Part shown: positions 24,486-32,913 of the stretch, in pieces
Layout: each line of letters begins with the position of its first letter
How positions within the stretch are numbered: the stretch's first letter is position 1
DNA from: Saccharomonospora amisosensis
Lineage (GTDB): Bacteria > Actinomycetota > Actinomycetes > Mycobacteriales > Pseudonocardiaceae
DNA length: 64,000 nt
Reading direction: 5' to 3'
Assembly (NCBI RefSeq): GCF_011761185.1
Contig: NZ_JAAOYM010000001.1
Location: 1,674,001 to 1,738,000 of the forward strand
Program-made: the position numbers and the translations under genes
Notes under the pieces: generated by a model
Databases searched by the model: none
The model's input: only the letters and a program-made list of their open reading frames with translations
Told to the model about the DNA's origin: nothing

Positions 24486-25327
24486 CCGGCAGGGTGGCGT
24501 TGGTGACTGGGTGCGGCAAGCGGAACGGCATGGGGCAGGCGATCGCACGCATGCTCGCGGGCCAGGGGGTGGCGGTGGTTGTCGCCGACCGGTTGCCCGC
24601 CGGGGTGCCGAACCTGCGGCAGGAGCTGATGGGAACCGATTCGGGTGACTGGCGCGGGGTGGACAGCCTGGTGGAACTCATCGGGCGGGAAGGTGGTGTC
24701 GCGTCCAGCGTGGTCGGCGACATCGGTGAGGAAGCCGACGCCTCCCGGATGGTCGGCGAGGCCGTCGAGCGACACGGCAGGCTCGACATCCTCGTCAACA
24801 ACGCCGCCGCGCCGCAGGGCAAGGACCGCGACGACATCGAGGAGATCCCCATCGAGGTATGGGATCAGGTGCTGCGGATCAATCTGCGTGGCACGTACCT
24901 GATGTCGCGGTTCGCCGTACCCCACATGCGGCGGCAGCGATGGGGCCGGATCGTGAACATCTCCTCGATGGCGGGCATGGTTGCCGCTCCCCGCTCGACC
25001 GCGTATTCGGCGTCCAAGGCAGGCGTGATCGGGTTCACCAGGGCGTTGGCGATGGACGTGGCCGCATGGGGCGTGACCGTGAACGCGGTGTGCCCCGGTC
25101 TGGTGGGCACGAGCAGGGCTATTCTCAACCCGGACCCGGACCTGGACGAACAGGCGGAGCTGGACAAGCGCGGACGCGCCATCCCGGTTGGCCGCGCGGG
25201 CAGGCCGGAGGATATCGCGGCGGCGGTGCGGTACCTGGCTTCGGAGGATGCCGGCTATGTGACCGGGCAGACCCTTTCGCTGGACGGTGGGGGTATGCAG
25301 CCGTTCCCGCTGCCCAGACCCGCGTAG
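24482..25327 (+). CDS. SDR family oxidoreductase (second of a pair)
   Basis: A 281-aa dehydrogenase beginning VTGRVALVTGCGKRNGMGQAIA, a TGxxxxxGxG variant close to that of the preceding SDR, with VVADR, LVNNAA, ISSMAGM, YSASKAGV and CPGLVG. An insert (PNLRQELMGTDSGDWRG) follows the second strand. The GTG overlaps the previous stop (GTGA). The two SDRs are only moderately alike, so they likely act on different steps rather than being a recent duplication. Confidence 0.86.
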   Translation: MTGRVALVTGCGKRNGMGQAIARMLAGQGVAVVVADRLPAGVPNLRQELMGTDSGDWRGVDSLVELIGREGGVASSVVGDIGEEADASRMVGEAVERHGRLDILVNNAAAPQGKDRDDIEEIPIEVWDQVLRINLRGTYLMSRFAVPHMRRQRWGRIVNISSMAGMVAAPRSTAYSASKAGVIGFTRALAMDVAAWGVTVNAVCPGLVGTSRAILNPDPDLDEQAELDKRGRAIPVGRAGRPEDIAAAVRYLASEDAGYVTGQTLSLDGGGMQPFPLPRPA

Positions 25328-25401
25328 CGGATGGCAGATCCGGTGACCGTGATCCGCGCGGAGTCGGCGCACCACTCGCGGGCGGGAGCGGGGGACTCGC
25401 G

Positions 25402-26352
25402 ATGGTGAGCGGGCCCGCGCACTTGGCGAACCTGGACCTGAACCTGCTCGTGATGTTGCGCGAGCTGATCCGTGAGCGCAACGTGACGCGCGCGGCGGAG
25501 CGGGTCGGCGTCACCCAGCCCGCCGCCAGCGCCGCGCTGTCGCGCCTTCGCAGGCACTTCGGCGACGAGTTGCTGGTGCGTGGCAAGGGTGGCTACACGC
25601 TCTCACCGCTGGCAGCGCAACTCGCCGAGCAGGTGGAGATCGTGTGCTCCAAGGCGGAACGGCTGTTCGCCACCGGCACCCATTTCGATCCGCTCAGCTC
25701 GCAGCGGGAATTCACCCTGCTGGTCGCCGACTACACGATCGCGGTGATGGGCACCGAACTCGTGCGCCTGGTCGCCCGGGAGGCACCTGGCGTGCGGCTG
25801 CACCTGCGGATGGCGCGGGAGTCGCTGGCCTCCGACGTCGCCGACACGATCCATCTCATCGATGGCATGGTGGCCCCGCCCGCGAGCCGTTTCCGGCTGT
25901 CCGGCCTGAGGTCGGTGGAACTGTTCCGTGACCGGTGGGTGTGCGTGGTGTCGGAGGGCAACAGGCTGCTGCGCGCGAACAGGCCGACGCTGGAGCAGCT
26001 GGCCTCCTTGCCGTGGGTGGCGCCGTTCCACGACAGTGACGGCTACCCGCCTGCCGCGCCGCTGAGCAGGCAGTTGACCCTGTTCGGCATCCGGCCACAC
26101 GTCGCGGTGCGGGTGGAGAGTTATCAGGCGGTGCCATCCCTTGTGGCGGGCACCGACCGGGTGGCGCTGATCCAGGAGCGGCTCGCCGCGACCGTGGCGC
26201 CACGACTGGGCCTTCGGATTCTGGAGTGTCCCGGTGATCCCGAGCCCATCGTCGAGAAACTGTGGTGGCACAGCAACTACGAGGCCGACCCTGCTCACCG
26301 GTGGCTGCGGGACACCGTGTCGCGGGCGGCCGAGCGGCTGCCCGCACCATAA
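25402..26352 (+). CDS. LysR-family transcriptional regulator
   Basis: A 316-aa LysR regulator: N-terminal winged helix (LNLLVMLRELIRERNVTRAAERVGVTQPAASAALSRLRRHF) and a ligand-binding domain with NodD-type layout. The ATG at 25402 follows GGGAGCGGGGG. It sits inside the co-directional run between the SDR pair and the aconitase X genes, 74 bases after the second SDR and 70 before AcnX, so it is the probable pathway-specific regulator; the inducer would be the substrate or an intermediate of the pathway. Confidence 0.87.
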   Translation: MVSGPAHLANLDLNLLVMLRELIRERNVTRAAERVGVTQPAASAALSRLRRHFGDELLVRGKGGYTLSPLAAQLAEQVEIVCSKAERLFATGTHFDPLSSQREFTLLVADYTIAVMGTELVRLVAREAPGVRLHLRMARESLASDVADTIHLIDGMVAPPASRFRLSGLRSVELFRDRWVCVVSEGNRLLRANRPTLEQLASLPWVAPFHDSDGYPPAAPLSRQLTLFGIRPHVAVRVESYQAVPSLVAGTDRVALIQERLAATVAPRLGLRILECPGDPEPIVEKLWWHSNYEADPAHRWLRDTVSRAAERLPAP

Positions 26353-26422
26353 CCCGCGTTGATACCACGCAGCCGAAAGCTTTATTTCCGTGCCCGGCGG
26401 CTGCTTGCCTAGTGTCGACAGG

Positions 26423-27703
26423 ATGAGACTCACCGACGACGAGCGGGCGATGCTGGGCGGCGCGGAAGGGCCCGCCGTCGCGGCGGCGATGGATCTGCTC
26501 GTGCGCTACGGCGAGGCGCTGGACGCCGATCGGCTGTGCGACGTCCGCAACGTCGCGGGGACGATGACCCAGCCCTCTCCCGCGAAGGCCAGGCTGGTGG
26601 CCGAGGGAGGCTGGGACAAGGCGTTCGCGGTGATCAACCTCGACTGCGACGACGACATCGAGATACCGCCGATGCGAGTACCGACCTGTCAGCTGCAGCA
26701 GGGCTTTGGCGAGGACTCGGTGGGGGTCGCACCGTACCCGAAGACCTTTGTGGAGTTGCAGGGCGACGCCGAGTCGTTCTACGGCCGCAGAGGGGTCAAC
26801 ATCCTGGCGACCTGCACGCCGTACCAGGTGGGCAACCTGCCGGTGCGCGGGGAGCACGTCGCATGGATGGAGTCCTCGGCGGTCGTCTACGCCAACTCGG
26901 TGTTCGGCGCGCGCACCAACTGCGAAGGCACCGCCTCCACCGGTGCGGCCTCGCTGACCGGCAAGGTTCCGTGCTGGGGCAACCACCTCGACCACAACCG
27001 GTACGGCAGCCATCTTGTCGACGTGCGGTTGCCGGTGCGGGACTTCCTTGACTGGGGCATGCTGGGCTACTTCGTCGGGGACCTCGTCCAGGAGGAACGC
27101 CCAGTGGTGGTCGGGGACATCGGTGTGCCCGAGCTGGCAGATCTGAAGCACTTCGGCGCCGCCGCGGCGTCGTCGGGCGGTGTCGAGCTGTTCCACCTCC
27201 CCGGCATCACACCGGAGGCGCCCACGACCGAGGCGGCGTTCGGTTCCCGGCCGGTACCGGAGGCCGTCGGCTACGGCCATCGCGAACGCCGCCACGTGTA
27301 CGAGGCGCTGAACTCCCAGGGCGACAGCGCCGACGTGGATTTCGTGCTGCTCGGCTGCCCGCACGCTTCGATCGATCAGGTGCGCGCGGTGGCGAGAGCG
27401 CTCGAGGGCCGCAGGCTGCACTCGGCGACCCAGCTGTGGATCATGGTTCCGAGGGCGTTGCGGGCGATCGCCGACCGAAGCGGCTACACCGAGGTCATCG
27501 AGCGGGCGGGCGGCCGCGTCCTCACCGATTCCTGTCCGGCGATGTCCAGGTCGGCACCACCGGGAACGAGGGTGTTCGCCACCGACTCCGCGAAGCAGGC
27601 GCACTACCTGCCCGCCATCCTTGGTATCGAGGCGTGGTTCGGCACGTTGGAGGACTGCGTCGAGGCGGCTTTCACCGGGCGCTGGGCTGGTGAGCTGCGA
27701 TGA
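26423..27703 (+). CDS. Aconitase X catalytic (large) subunit
   Basis: A 426-aa AcnX large subunit (formerly DUF521). Known bacterial AcnX enzymes dehydrate cis-3-hydroxy-L-proline, and an archaeal one dehydrates mevalonate 5-phosphate. It starts MRLTDDERAMLGGAEG, typical of the family. Cysteines in LATCTPYQ, PCWGNH, LLGCPHAS and TDSCPA are candidate iron-centre ligands. FGARTNCEGTA is another conserved block. The ATG at 26423 is chosen because homology starts there; the open frame begins at 26390. Stop overlaps the small-subunit start (ATGA). No proline-type partner enzymes are nearby, so the substrate may differ from known members. Confidence 0.85.
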   Translation: MRLTDDERAMLGGAEGPAVAAAMDLLVRYGEALDADRLCDVRNVAGTMTQPSPAKARLVAEGGWDKAFAVINLDCDDDIEIPPMRVPTCQLQQGFGEDSVGVAPYPKTFVELQGDAESFYGRRGVNILATCTPYQVGNLPVRGEHVAWMESSAVVYANSVFGARTNCEGTASTGAASLTGKVPCWGNHLDHNRYGSHLVDVRLPVRDFLDWGMLGYFVGDLVQEERPVVVGDIGVPELADLKHFGAAAASSGGVELFHLPGITPEAPTTEAAFGSRPVPEAVGYGHRERRHVYEALNSQGDSADVDFVLLGCPHASIDQVRAVARALEGRRLHSATQLWIMVPRALRAIADRSGYTEVIERAGGRVLTDSCPAMSRSAPPGTRVFATDSAKQAHYLPAILGIEAWFGTLEDCVEAAFTGRWAGELR

Positions 27704-28140
27704 CGCTCGTGTTGCATGGCAGAAGAGTTGTCGGGGGCGTGGTCGAAGGCGAGGCGCTGGTCTCCCACGAGACCATCTCCGGCTGGGGCGGCATCGACCC
27801 GGCCAAGGGCACGATCATCGAGCGAAGGCACGAACTGCACGGCGTGTGCTTCACCGGCAAGATCCTGGTGTTCCCCGGCGCGAAGGGCTCTTCCGGTTGG
27901 TCGGGGTTCTTCCAGACGACGCGGCTGCTCGGCACCGCGCCGGTCGGCATGATCTTCACGGTCACCACGACGAAGGCCGCCCTGGGTGCGGTCGTCACCC
28001 GGGTGCCAACGGTCACCGACCTGGACCGCGACCCGGTCGAGGCCATCAACACCGGTGACTGGGTACGCATCGACGCCGACAACGGCATCGTCGAGATCAA
28101 GCGAGCTGCCGAACCGGTCGACTCAGCGGGCCAGCCGTGA
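27700..28140 (+). CDS. Aconitase X small (swivel) subunit
   Basis: A 146-aa AcnX swivel domain (formerly DUF126), needed with the large subunit. It has GEALVSHETISGWGGIDPAKG and VFPGAKGSSGWSGFF; the Ser in the GAKGSS loop corresponds to the catalytic-serine region of the aconitase swivel domain. Its start overlaps the large-subunit stop. Its 3' end overlaps the convergent CGNR regulator gene by 18 bases. It is the last gene of the 21840-28140 unit. Confidence 0.87.
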   Translation: MTLVLHGRRVVGGVVEGEALVSHETISGWGGIDPAKGTIIERRHELHGVCFTGKILVFPGAKGSSGWSGFFQTTRLLGTAPVGMIFTVTTTKAALGAVVTRVPTVTDLDRDPVEAINTGDWVRIDADNGIVEIKRAAEPVDSAGQP

Positions 28141-28650
28141 GCGGTAGGTGCGCATCTTGTGCCGGGCGCCGCAGATGTCCATGCTGCACCAGACGCTGTT
28201 GCGGGCGGGGGAGCGGTCGTAGAACACCCAGCGGCAGTCGGGATTTCGGCAGGTCTTGAGGCGCTCGAGCTCGCCGGTGAGGCCCGCCGCGAACACCAGC
28301 GCCAGCAGCGAACCCAGGTAGGTGTCGAGGGCGCCCGCGCGCTTGGCTGGCAGCACCGGTTCCCCGTCGGGCGCCCATCGCGGGCCTGCGAGCATGGTCT
28401 TGGCGAGCCGGTTCAGTTCGGCGACGCGGTCCTCGCCGCCGAGATGGTCGCGGATCGTCTCCCGCAGGCCGACGACCTGCTCGTGTTCCTTGCGGCTGAG
28501 CTCGCCCACTTCGATGCCTTGTGCTCGCAACCACTCGCCAGCACTCGCCGGCGTGATCAACGCGTCCTCGGTGGACAGAAGGCGCGCGGAGTTGCAGAAC
28601 CGTTCCAGTGCACGCAGCTCCCCCGGCGCATCGGTCCTTGAGAAAGACAT
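28123..28650 (-). CDS. ABATE/CGNR zinc-finger putative transcriptional regulator
   Basis: A 175-aa protein of the ABATE-domain plus CGNR zinc-finger family, thought to be stress- or ligand-responsive regulators. The C-terminal zinc finger reads CRNPDCRWVFYDRSPARNSVWCSMDICGAR; the eponymous CGNR is CGAR here, but all four Cys remain. The N-terminal two thirds (ALERFCNSARLL... NRLAKTML) is the ABATE-type helical domain. ATG 28650 or the in-frame GTG 28656 may start it. An inverted repeat lies just upstream and may be its operator. Confidence 0.83.
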   Translation of the reverse strand: MSFSRTDAPGELRALERFCNSARLLSTEDALITPASAGEWLRAQGIEVGELSRKEHEQVVGLRETIRDHLGGEDRVAELNRLAKTMLAGPRWAPDGEPVLPAKRAGALDTYLGSLLALVFAAGLTGELERLKTCRNPDCRWVFYDRSPARNSVWCSMDICGARHKMRTYRSRLAR

Positions 28651-28658
28651 ATTCACTA

Positions 28659-28689
28659 CGTTACCGATTGATATCTTTAGGTGGTAACG
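28659..28689. promoter_or_regulatory. Inverted repeat CGTTACC-N17-GGTAACG upstream of the CGNR gene
   Basis: CGTTACC at 28659-28665 and GGTAACG at 28683-28689 form a perfect 7-bp inverted repeat with an AT-rich 17-base centre (contains GATATC). It starts 9 bases before the ATG of the CGNR regulator on the minus strand and lies before the decayed hydrolase gene on the plus strand. Position and symmetry suggest an autoregulatory operator; not tested. Confidence 0.45.
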
Positions 28690-29320
28690 GGGAGGGGTGC
28701 TGTGCACGACGACTGGACATTGTCGCGGACACACGAAACGCCCTCGGGGTGTGGTCCGGTGGGACCGTGTCGGCGCGGGACCACCCGTGGTTCTGCTGCA
28801 CGGCACCTTCTCGTCGTTCGCCTGGCGCGACTTGCTGCGAGCACTGTCCCACCGGTACCAGGTGTATGTCTGGGACATGCCCGGATACGGCCGGCCGCAG
28901 CAGCAGGCGGCGCAGGATGTGTGGTGGCGCGGCACACGGACACCTTTGAGGAGCTGCCGTCCGACCTGCAGGCCGCGCTAGTGCGCGAGTACGTGAGCAC
29001 GGTCAGCTCCCACGGAACACCGACGGTGCTGGACGCGCTGGCGCGGCCGTGGCTTGGCAGCGAGGGGCAGGCCGCCTGCTACCGGTAGATCGCTCAGGCC
29101 GACCAGCGGCACACCGAGGAGATCGAGCCGCAGCTGCCCCCGGGCTGAACCTCCCGGTGCTGGTGCGCTGGGCAGCGAGGACACGCTCCTGCCCGCGCAG
29201 CGTGGCCGCGAACTCGCCGCGCGCATCCCCGGTGCCGTTCCGCGCCCGCTGCGGGGCGCGGGCCACCTCGTGCAGTACGGCGCGCCGGCCCAGCTCGCCG
29301 TTGCGGCTGACGTGCGCTGC
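28690..29320 (+). pseudogene. Decayed alpha/beta-hydrolase gene
   Basis: Pieces of one alpha/beta hydrolase appear in successive frames. VVLLHGTFSSFAWRDLL and VYVWDMPGYGRPQQQ (oxyanion region and following strand) are in one frame. After a deletion that removes the nucleophile elbow (no GxSxG), EELPSDLQAALVREYV and ALARPWLG continue in a second frame. That frame has an in-frame TAG near 29086, after which QADQRHTEEIEPQLP follows. Then LNLPVLVRW shifts by one base to GSEDTLLPAQRGRELAARIPGA and GAGHLVQYGAP. At least three lesions; not functional. It is divergent to the CGNR gene and may once have been its partner. Confidence 0.8.
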
Positions 29321-29325
29321 CGGGC

Positions 29326-30948
29326 TCAGGTCGCCGGTGCCGACTCCGATGCCACCCGGCGAGCCCACCGCAGGTCGATCTTGCCGCTGGGGCTGCGCTG
29401 GATCGAAGGTACGAACACCACCTCGCGTGGGCGCTTGTAGCCCGCCAGCGTCGCCCCCACATGGTCCATCAGTTCCTGATCGGTCACCTCGGCCCCCGGC
29501 AGGCGTTCCACCACGGCCACGATGCGGTGACCCCAGCGCGGGTCCGGGACACCGAGCACGTTGACGTCGGCCACCGCGGGATGGTCCGCGAGTACCTGCT
29601 CGACCTCCTCGGCGAACACCTTCTCGCCACCAGTGTTGATCACTCGGCTGTCCCGGCCGAGGAGCACGAGGGAGCCGTCGGCGTCGAGTGTGGCGAGGTC
29701 GCCCGCGACGACGTAGCGCTGCCCCTTGACCATCCGGAACGTTTGCGCCGTCTTCTCCGGGTCGTCGAGGTAGCGGGTGGTCTCGGGAGTGGGTGCCGCC
29801 AGGTGACCGACCTGGCCGGAGCCGGGCACGATGTCGTCGCCGTTGTCGTCGAGTACCCGCGTGCCTGGAAGCAGCTCGAAGCGCGCCGTCACCGTCTGCT
29901 TTTGCCGGGTGGTCACCGAGCGCGCGAACGGCCCACCCTCCGACGCGGCCAGCAGGTCCTCCATCCGGGCGTCGCAGTGGGCGAGCAGCCGCCGCTTCAC
30001 CTCGGCGCTCCACAGCACTCCGACGCTCACGACGCGCTCCAGGCTGCTGAGGTCGTAGGGCCGCCCGCGCTCGGCCGCCCGGTCGAGCGCGTCGGCCAGC
30101 GGTACCGCGAATACGTCTCCGACGATGCACAGGTGACCCACCCGATGCGCCTGGACCTGCTCGGCCAGCTCGTCCGGGTCGTAGTTGCGTGAAGGCAGGT
30201 ACACCACCGTGCCGCCGGTCAGCATGGTGCCGAAACTCATGTACATCCCGGTGCCGTGCATCAGCGGCGGCGCGACGAGCGTGCGCAGGCTCCGGCCGTC
30301 CCGCAGCAGGTCGCGCACCGTGGCCCGTACCCCGTCGAGATCGCCGGGCGTAGGTACCCCCACCACGGCGTAGCCGTTGTTGGCCGCCACGCCTATCAGC
30401 CACCGTTGATCGCAGGCAACGCCCTTCGGGCTGCCTGTGGTGCCACCGGTGAACATCAGCCAGCCGTCGTCGCCGGAGCGTTCGGTGCGCGGCATCGGGG
30501 GGTTGTCGGCGATGGCGCGCTCGTAGTCGTCGGCCTGGAGCTGGCCCTCCTGCTGCCCCAGCCGCAGCAGCGAGGTCAGCTTCGGCAGGTCGTCCCGCAC
30601 GGCGGCGACGATGTCGGTGAGCGCGGCGTCGAACACGATCGCCACCGCCGAGGCGTCGGTGAGCAGTTCCTGCAGCTCGCGTTCGCGGTAGCGATAGTTC
30701 ACGTTCACCGGCAGCGCGCGCAGCTTCAGCAGTGCGAACACCGTCTCCAGGTACTCGGGTCCGTTGAACAGGGCGATTGCGACGCGGTCACCCTGGCCGA
30801 CCCCGTGGTCGGCCAGCCAACTGGCCAACCTGCTCGCCCGCTCGTCCAGCTCCCGCCAACCGCGCCGGGTGTCACCGTGCACAACCACTGGCCGATCACC
30901 GGCCTCGTCGGCCACTACTTCCAGCAGGGTCGCGAGGTTGGTGTCCAT
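29326..30948 (-). CDS. AMP-binding acyl-CoA synthetase (FadD-like)
   Basis: A 540-aa adenylate-forming enzyme that activates a carboxylic acid to its CoA thioester. Core motifs: LMFTGGTTGSPKGV (P-loop), APPLMHGTGMYM, the GDLATLDADGSLVLLGRDSRVINTGGEKV block and SPSGKIDLRWA with the catalytic Lys near the C-terminus. ATG 30948 follows GAGGAG by 8 bases. The C-terminus is close to the end of the decayed hydrolase, which it faces. Chain length or substrate class cannot be assigned; it could feed the neighbouring UGSC/AcnX pathway. Confidence 0.86.
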   Translation of the reverse strand: MDTNLATLLEVVADEAGDRPVVVHGDTRRGWRELDERASRLASWLADHGVGQGDRVAIALFNGPEYLETVFALLKLRALPVNVNYRYRERELQELLTDASAVAIVFDAALTDIVAAVRDDLPKLTSLLRLGQQEGQLQADDYERAIADNPPMPRTERSGDDGWLMFTGGTTGSPKGVACDQRWLIGVAANNGYAVVGVPTPGDLDGVRATVRDLLRDGRSLRTLVAPPLMHGTGMYMSFGTMLTGGTVVYLPSRNYDPDELAEQVQAHRVGHLCIVGDVFAVPLADALDRAAERGRPYDLSSLERVVSVGVLWSAEVKRRLLAHCDARMEDLLAASEGGPFARSVTTRQKQTVTARFELLPGTRVLDDNGDDIVPGSGQVGHLAAPTPETTRYLDDPEKTAQTFRMVKGQRYVVAGDLATLDADGSLVLLGRDSRVINTGGEKVFAEEVEQVLADHPAVADVNVLGVPDPRWGHRIVAVVERLPGAEVTDQELMDHVGATLAGYKRPREVVFVPSIQRSPSGKIDLRWARRVASESAPAT

Positions 30949-31010
30949 CGGGTGCGCTCCTCGTGGCGTCGATGTGGTGGAGGTCGGTCGAGGTGGGTAG
31001 AGGCTGGTCG

Positions 31011-31062
31011 CGGCAGGCCAAGGCAGGCCAAGGCAGGCCGAGGGCAGACCGAGGGCACAGCC
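31011..31062. repeat. Short degenerate tandem repeat, AGGCAGGCCA units
   Basis: About three copies of a ten-base unit (AGGCAGGCCA and variants CGGCAGGCCA, AGGCAGGCCG), followed by related GAGGGCA(G/C)ACC units, in the gap between the CYTH gene and the acyl-CoA synthetase gene. No coding sequence there. Probably replication slippage; no function is implied. Confidence 0.6.
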
Positions 31063-31112
31063 TCGCGGGTCGAGTCTCGCCGTGCCAGGGTGCGCGGGCA
31101 ACAGCGTTACCG

Positions 31113-31715
31113 TCAGCCGGAAGCCGGGCGCCGCAGCGCGCGGCTCAGTTTCGAAGGCCAGCGTGCCGGTCGCGCGCCGAAGCGGCGCAGTGCGCCGGAG
31201 AACGTCCGCAACAGCTCGTCGCCGCTCGTTTCGGCCAGCTCCACCTCCAGCTCCCGCCAGGAGTCGGGGCCGGGCGGGTCACCGCCGCCCTCCGAGGTGA
31301 CGTGATCGTCCATCAGGGTCGCTACGACGTGGTCGTCGGCGTCGAGCAGGGCGTAGGAGTACCGGGTGGTGCGGATCCGGACGACGGGGACGAGGTCGGC
31401 GCCCCGGCCGTGCTCGCGTACCCGGTCGGCGAGGTTTCGCGGCAGGGCGTCACCGGTGTCCCCCAGCGGTTCGGCGAGCTCCTCGCGGTGGCCGCTCGCG
31501 TGGGGCAGCTTCAGGTGCCACCCCGCGTCGGCGCCACCGGTACGTCGGCGCAGCGTGATGCCCGCGCCAAGCAGCCGGTGGTCGTGGGTGTCGAAGTAGG
31601 TGGCCTCCAGTACCGATCTGACCGGGTCGGCCTGCCTGGCTACCGGACCGATCCCGTCCAGGCGGGGGACCGGGCGATCCAACTCCAGCTCGAACTTGAT
31701 CTCCCGCTCGATCAT
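31113..31715 (-). CDS. CYTH-domain protein
   Basis: A 200-aa member of the CYTH superfamily (class IV adenylate cyclase / thiamine triphosphatase / inorganic triphosphatase). The N-terminal ExExK signature is EREIKFE, followed by the tunnel-strand motifs TYFDTHDHRLL, ITLRRR and WHLKLP. GGAGGAGAGG precedes the ATG at 31715. No CHAD domain is attached. In bacteria such stand-alone proteins are usually triphosphate-processing or polyphosphate-related; the exact reaction is not known here. Confidence 0.85.
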   Translation of the reverse strand: MIEREIKFELELDRPVPRLDGIGPVARQADPVRSVLEATYFDTHDHRLLGAGITLRRRTGGADAGWHLKLPHASGHREELAEPLGDTGDALPRNLADRVREHGRGADLVPVVRIRTTRYSYALLDADDHVVATLMDDHVTSEGGGDPPGPDSWRELEVELAETSGDELLRTFSGALRRFGARPARWPSKLSRALRRPASG

Positions 31716-31818
31716 CGCGCCTCTCCTCCGCGCCGCATGTCCCCCTGCGCGCCAGGGTAGGGCAACGGGCGCGCCGCCAGCGCGCGACGACGGCCCGGGC
31801 GCGGACCCGGCGGGTCGC

Positions 31819-32913
31819 CTACTCGGGACCTGCCTGCTTCTGCTTCGTGCCCGCTGTGGCGACGGGGCTCGGTGGCCGTGCGGTGATGAGCACGTTGATC
31901 CACCTGTTGTCCGGGTCGACATCGATCAGCAGCGCCTTGGCCATCAGCGTCAGGGGGATCGCCAACAGTGCGCCGAGCGGACCGATGACCCACGCCCAGA
32001 ACACCAGTGCCAGAAACGACAGTGTCACGCTGATGCCGACAGCATCGCCGACGATCTTGGGCTGGACGACCGACTCGACCACGAAGTTGATCCCGATGTA
32101 GAGCACGATAACCAGCAGCATCGGGCCCGGCCCGCCTTCCAGCAGTGCCAGTAGCGCTGGCGGCAGCAATCCGATCACGAACCCGATGTTGGGAATGTAG
32201 TTGGTGATGAAGGCCAGCAGGCCCCACACGAACGCCAGCGGGATGCCGAGCACCAGCAGCACCACGACGTCCAGCGCGGCCACCACGAAGCCGAACACCG
32301 TCGTCACCCACAGGAAGCGGCGGGTGCCCGAGGCGAACGATGCCAGCGCGGTGACGACGTCCGGCCGCTCGGCCGCCACCGCGCCGAGCCTGCCGTGGAA
32401 CTGCACCGCGTCCATCCCCATGAACAGCACGACGAGCACGATCAGCAGCAGGTCCGACGCGATACCGGCCAGCTGCCCCAGCACGTCCTGCAGCACACCG
32501 ACGACGCTGCCGACGTCGAGTTGGCGTAGCGCGTCCTCCACCTGCGCCTGCCCGACGCCGAGCTGCTCCAGCAGCCCGGTCGCCTGCCGCAGCAGCGTGT
32601 CGAACTGGCCGCTGTAGTCAGGAAGGCGCGTGGCCAGCTCGGCCACGGCCAGTGCCAGCGAACCGGCGAGTACGGCGAGCACAAGGAAGGCCGCGACGAT
32701 CCCGGCGATGGTGGCCAGCAGTACCGGCGCTCCACGCCGTCGCAGCCACGCGGCCAGCGGGCTCACCGCGATCGTGAGGATCAGCGCGAGCAGCACGGGC
32801 CCCAGCAGGTCACCCATGGCGCGCAGGCCCGCCACGACGACGACGAGCGCGGCCATCCCGACCAACACCACGAGCCCCCGTGGCAGCGGGAGCCGTGGCC
32901 TCGCGACGTTCAC
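31819..32913 (-). CDS. AI-2E family transporter (PerM/YdiK-like membrane protein)
   Basis: A 364-aa membrane protein with about eight hydrophobic helices. Typical features are the N-terminal pair of helices (GLVVLVGMAALVVVV; LLGPVLLALILTIAVSPL), a central amphipathic region (VEDALRQLDVGSVVGVL) and the conserved LAFITNYIPNIGFVIG and VQPKIVGDAVGISVTLSFLAL segments. Family members export small molecules or ions; the AI-2 link holds for few. GTG 32913 overlaps the stop of the DUF2237 gene (GTGA), so both are translated together. Confidence 0.87.
   Translation of the reverse strand: MNVARPRLPLPRGLVVLVGMAALVVVVAGLRAMGDLLGPVLLALILTIAVSPLAAWLRRRGAPVLLATIAGIVAAFLVLAVLAGSLALAVAELATRLPDYSGQFDTLLRQATGLLEQLGVGQAQVEDALRQLDVGSVVGVLQDVLGQLAGIASDLLLIVLVVLFMGMDAVQFHGRLGAVAAERPDVVTALASFASGTRRFLWVTTVFGFVVAALDVVVLLVLGIPLAFVWGLLAFITNYIPNIGFVIGLLPPALLALLEGGPGPMLLVIVLYIGINFVVESVVQPKIVGDAVGISVTLSFLALVFWAWVIGPLGALLAIPLTLMAKALLIDVDPDNRWINVLITARPPSPVATAGTKQKQAGPE

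Noticed and set aside
31011-31062. CRISPR-like repeat
   Set aside because: Units are contiguous 10-mers without spacers and drift in sequence; a simple tandem repeat.
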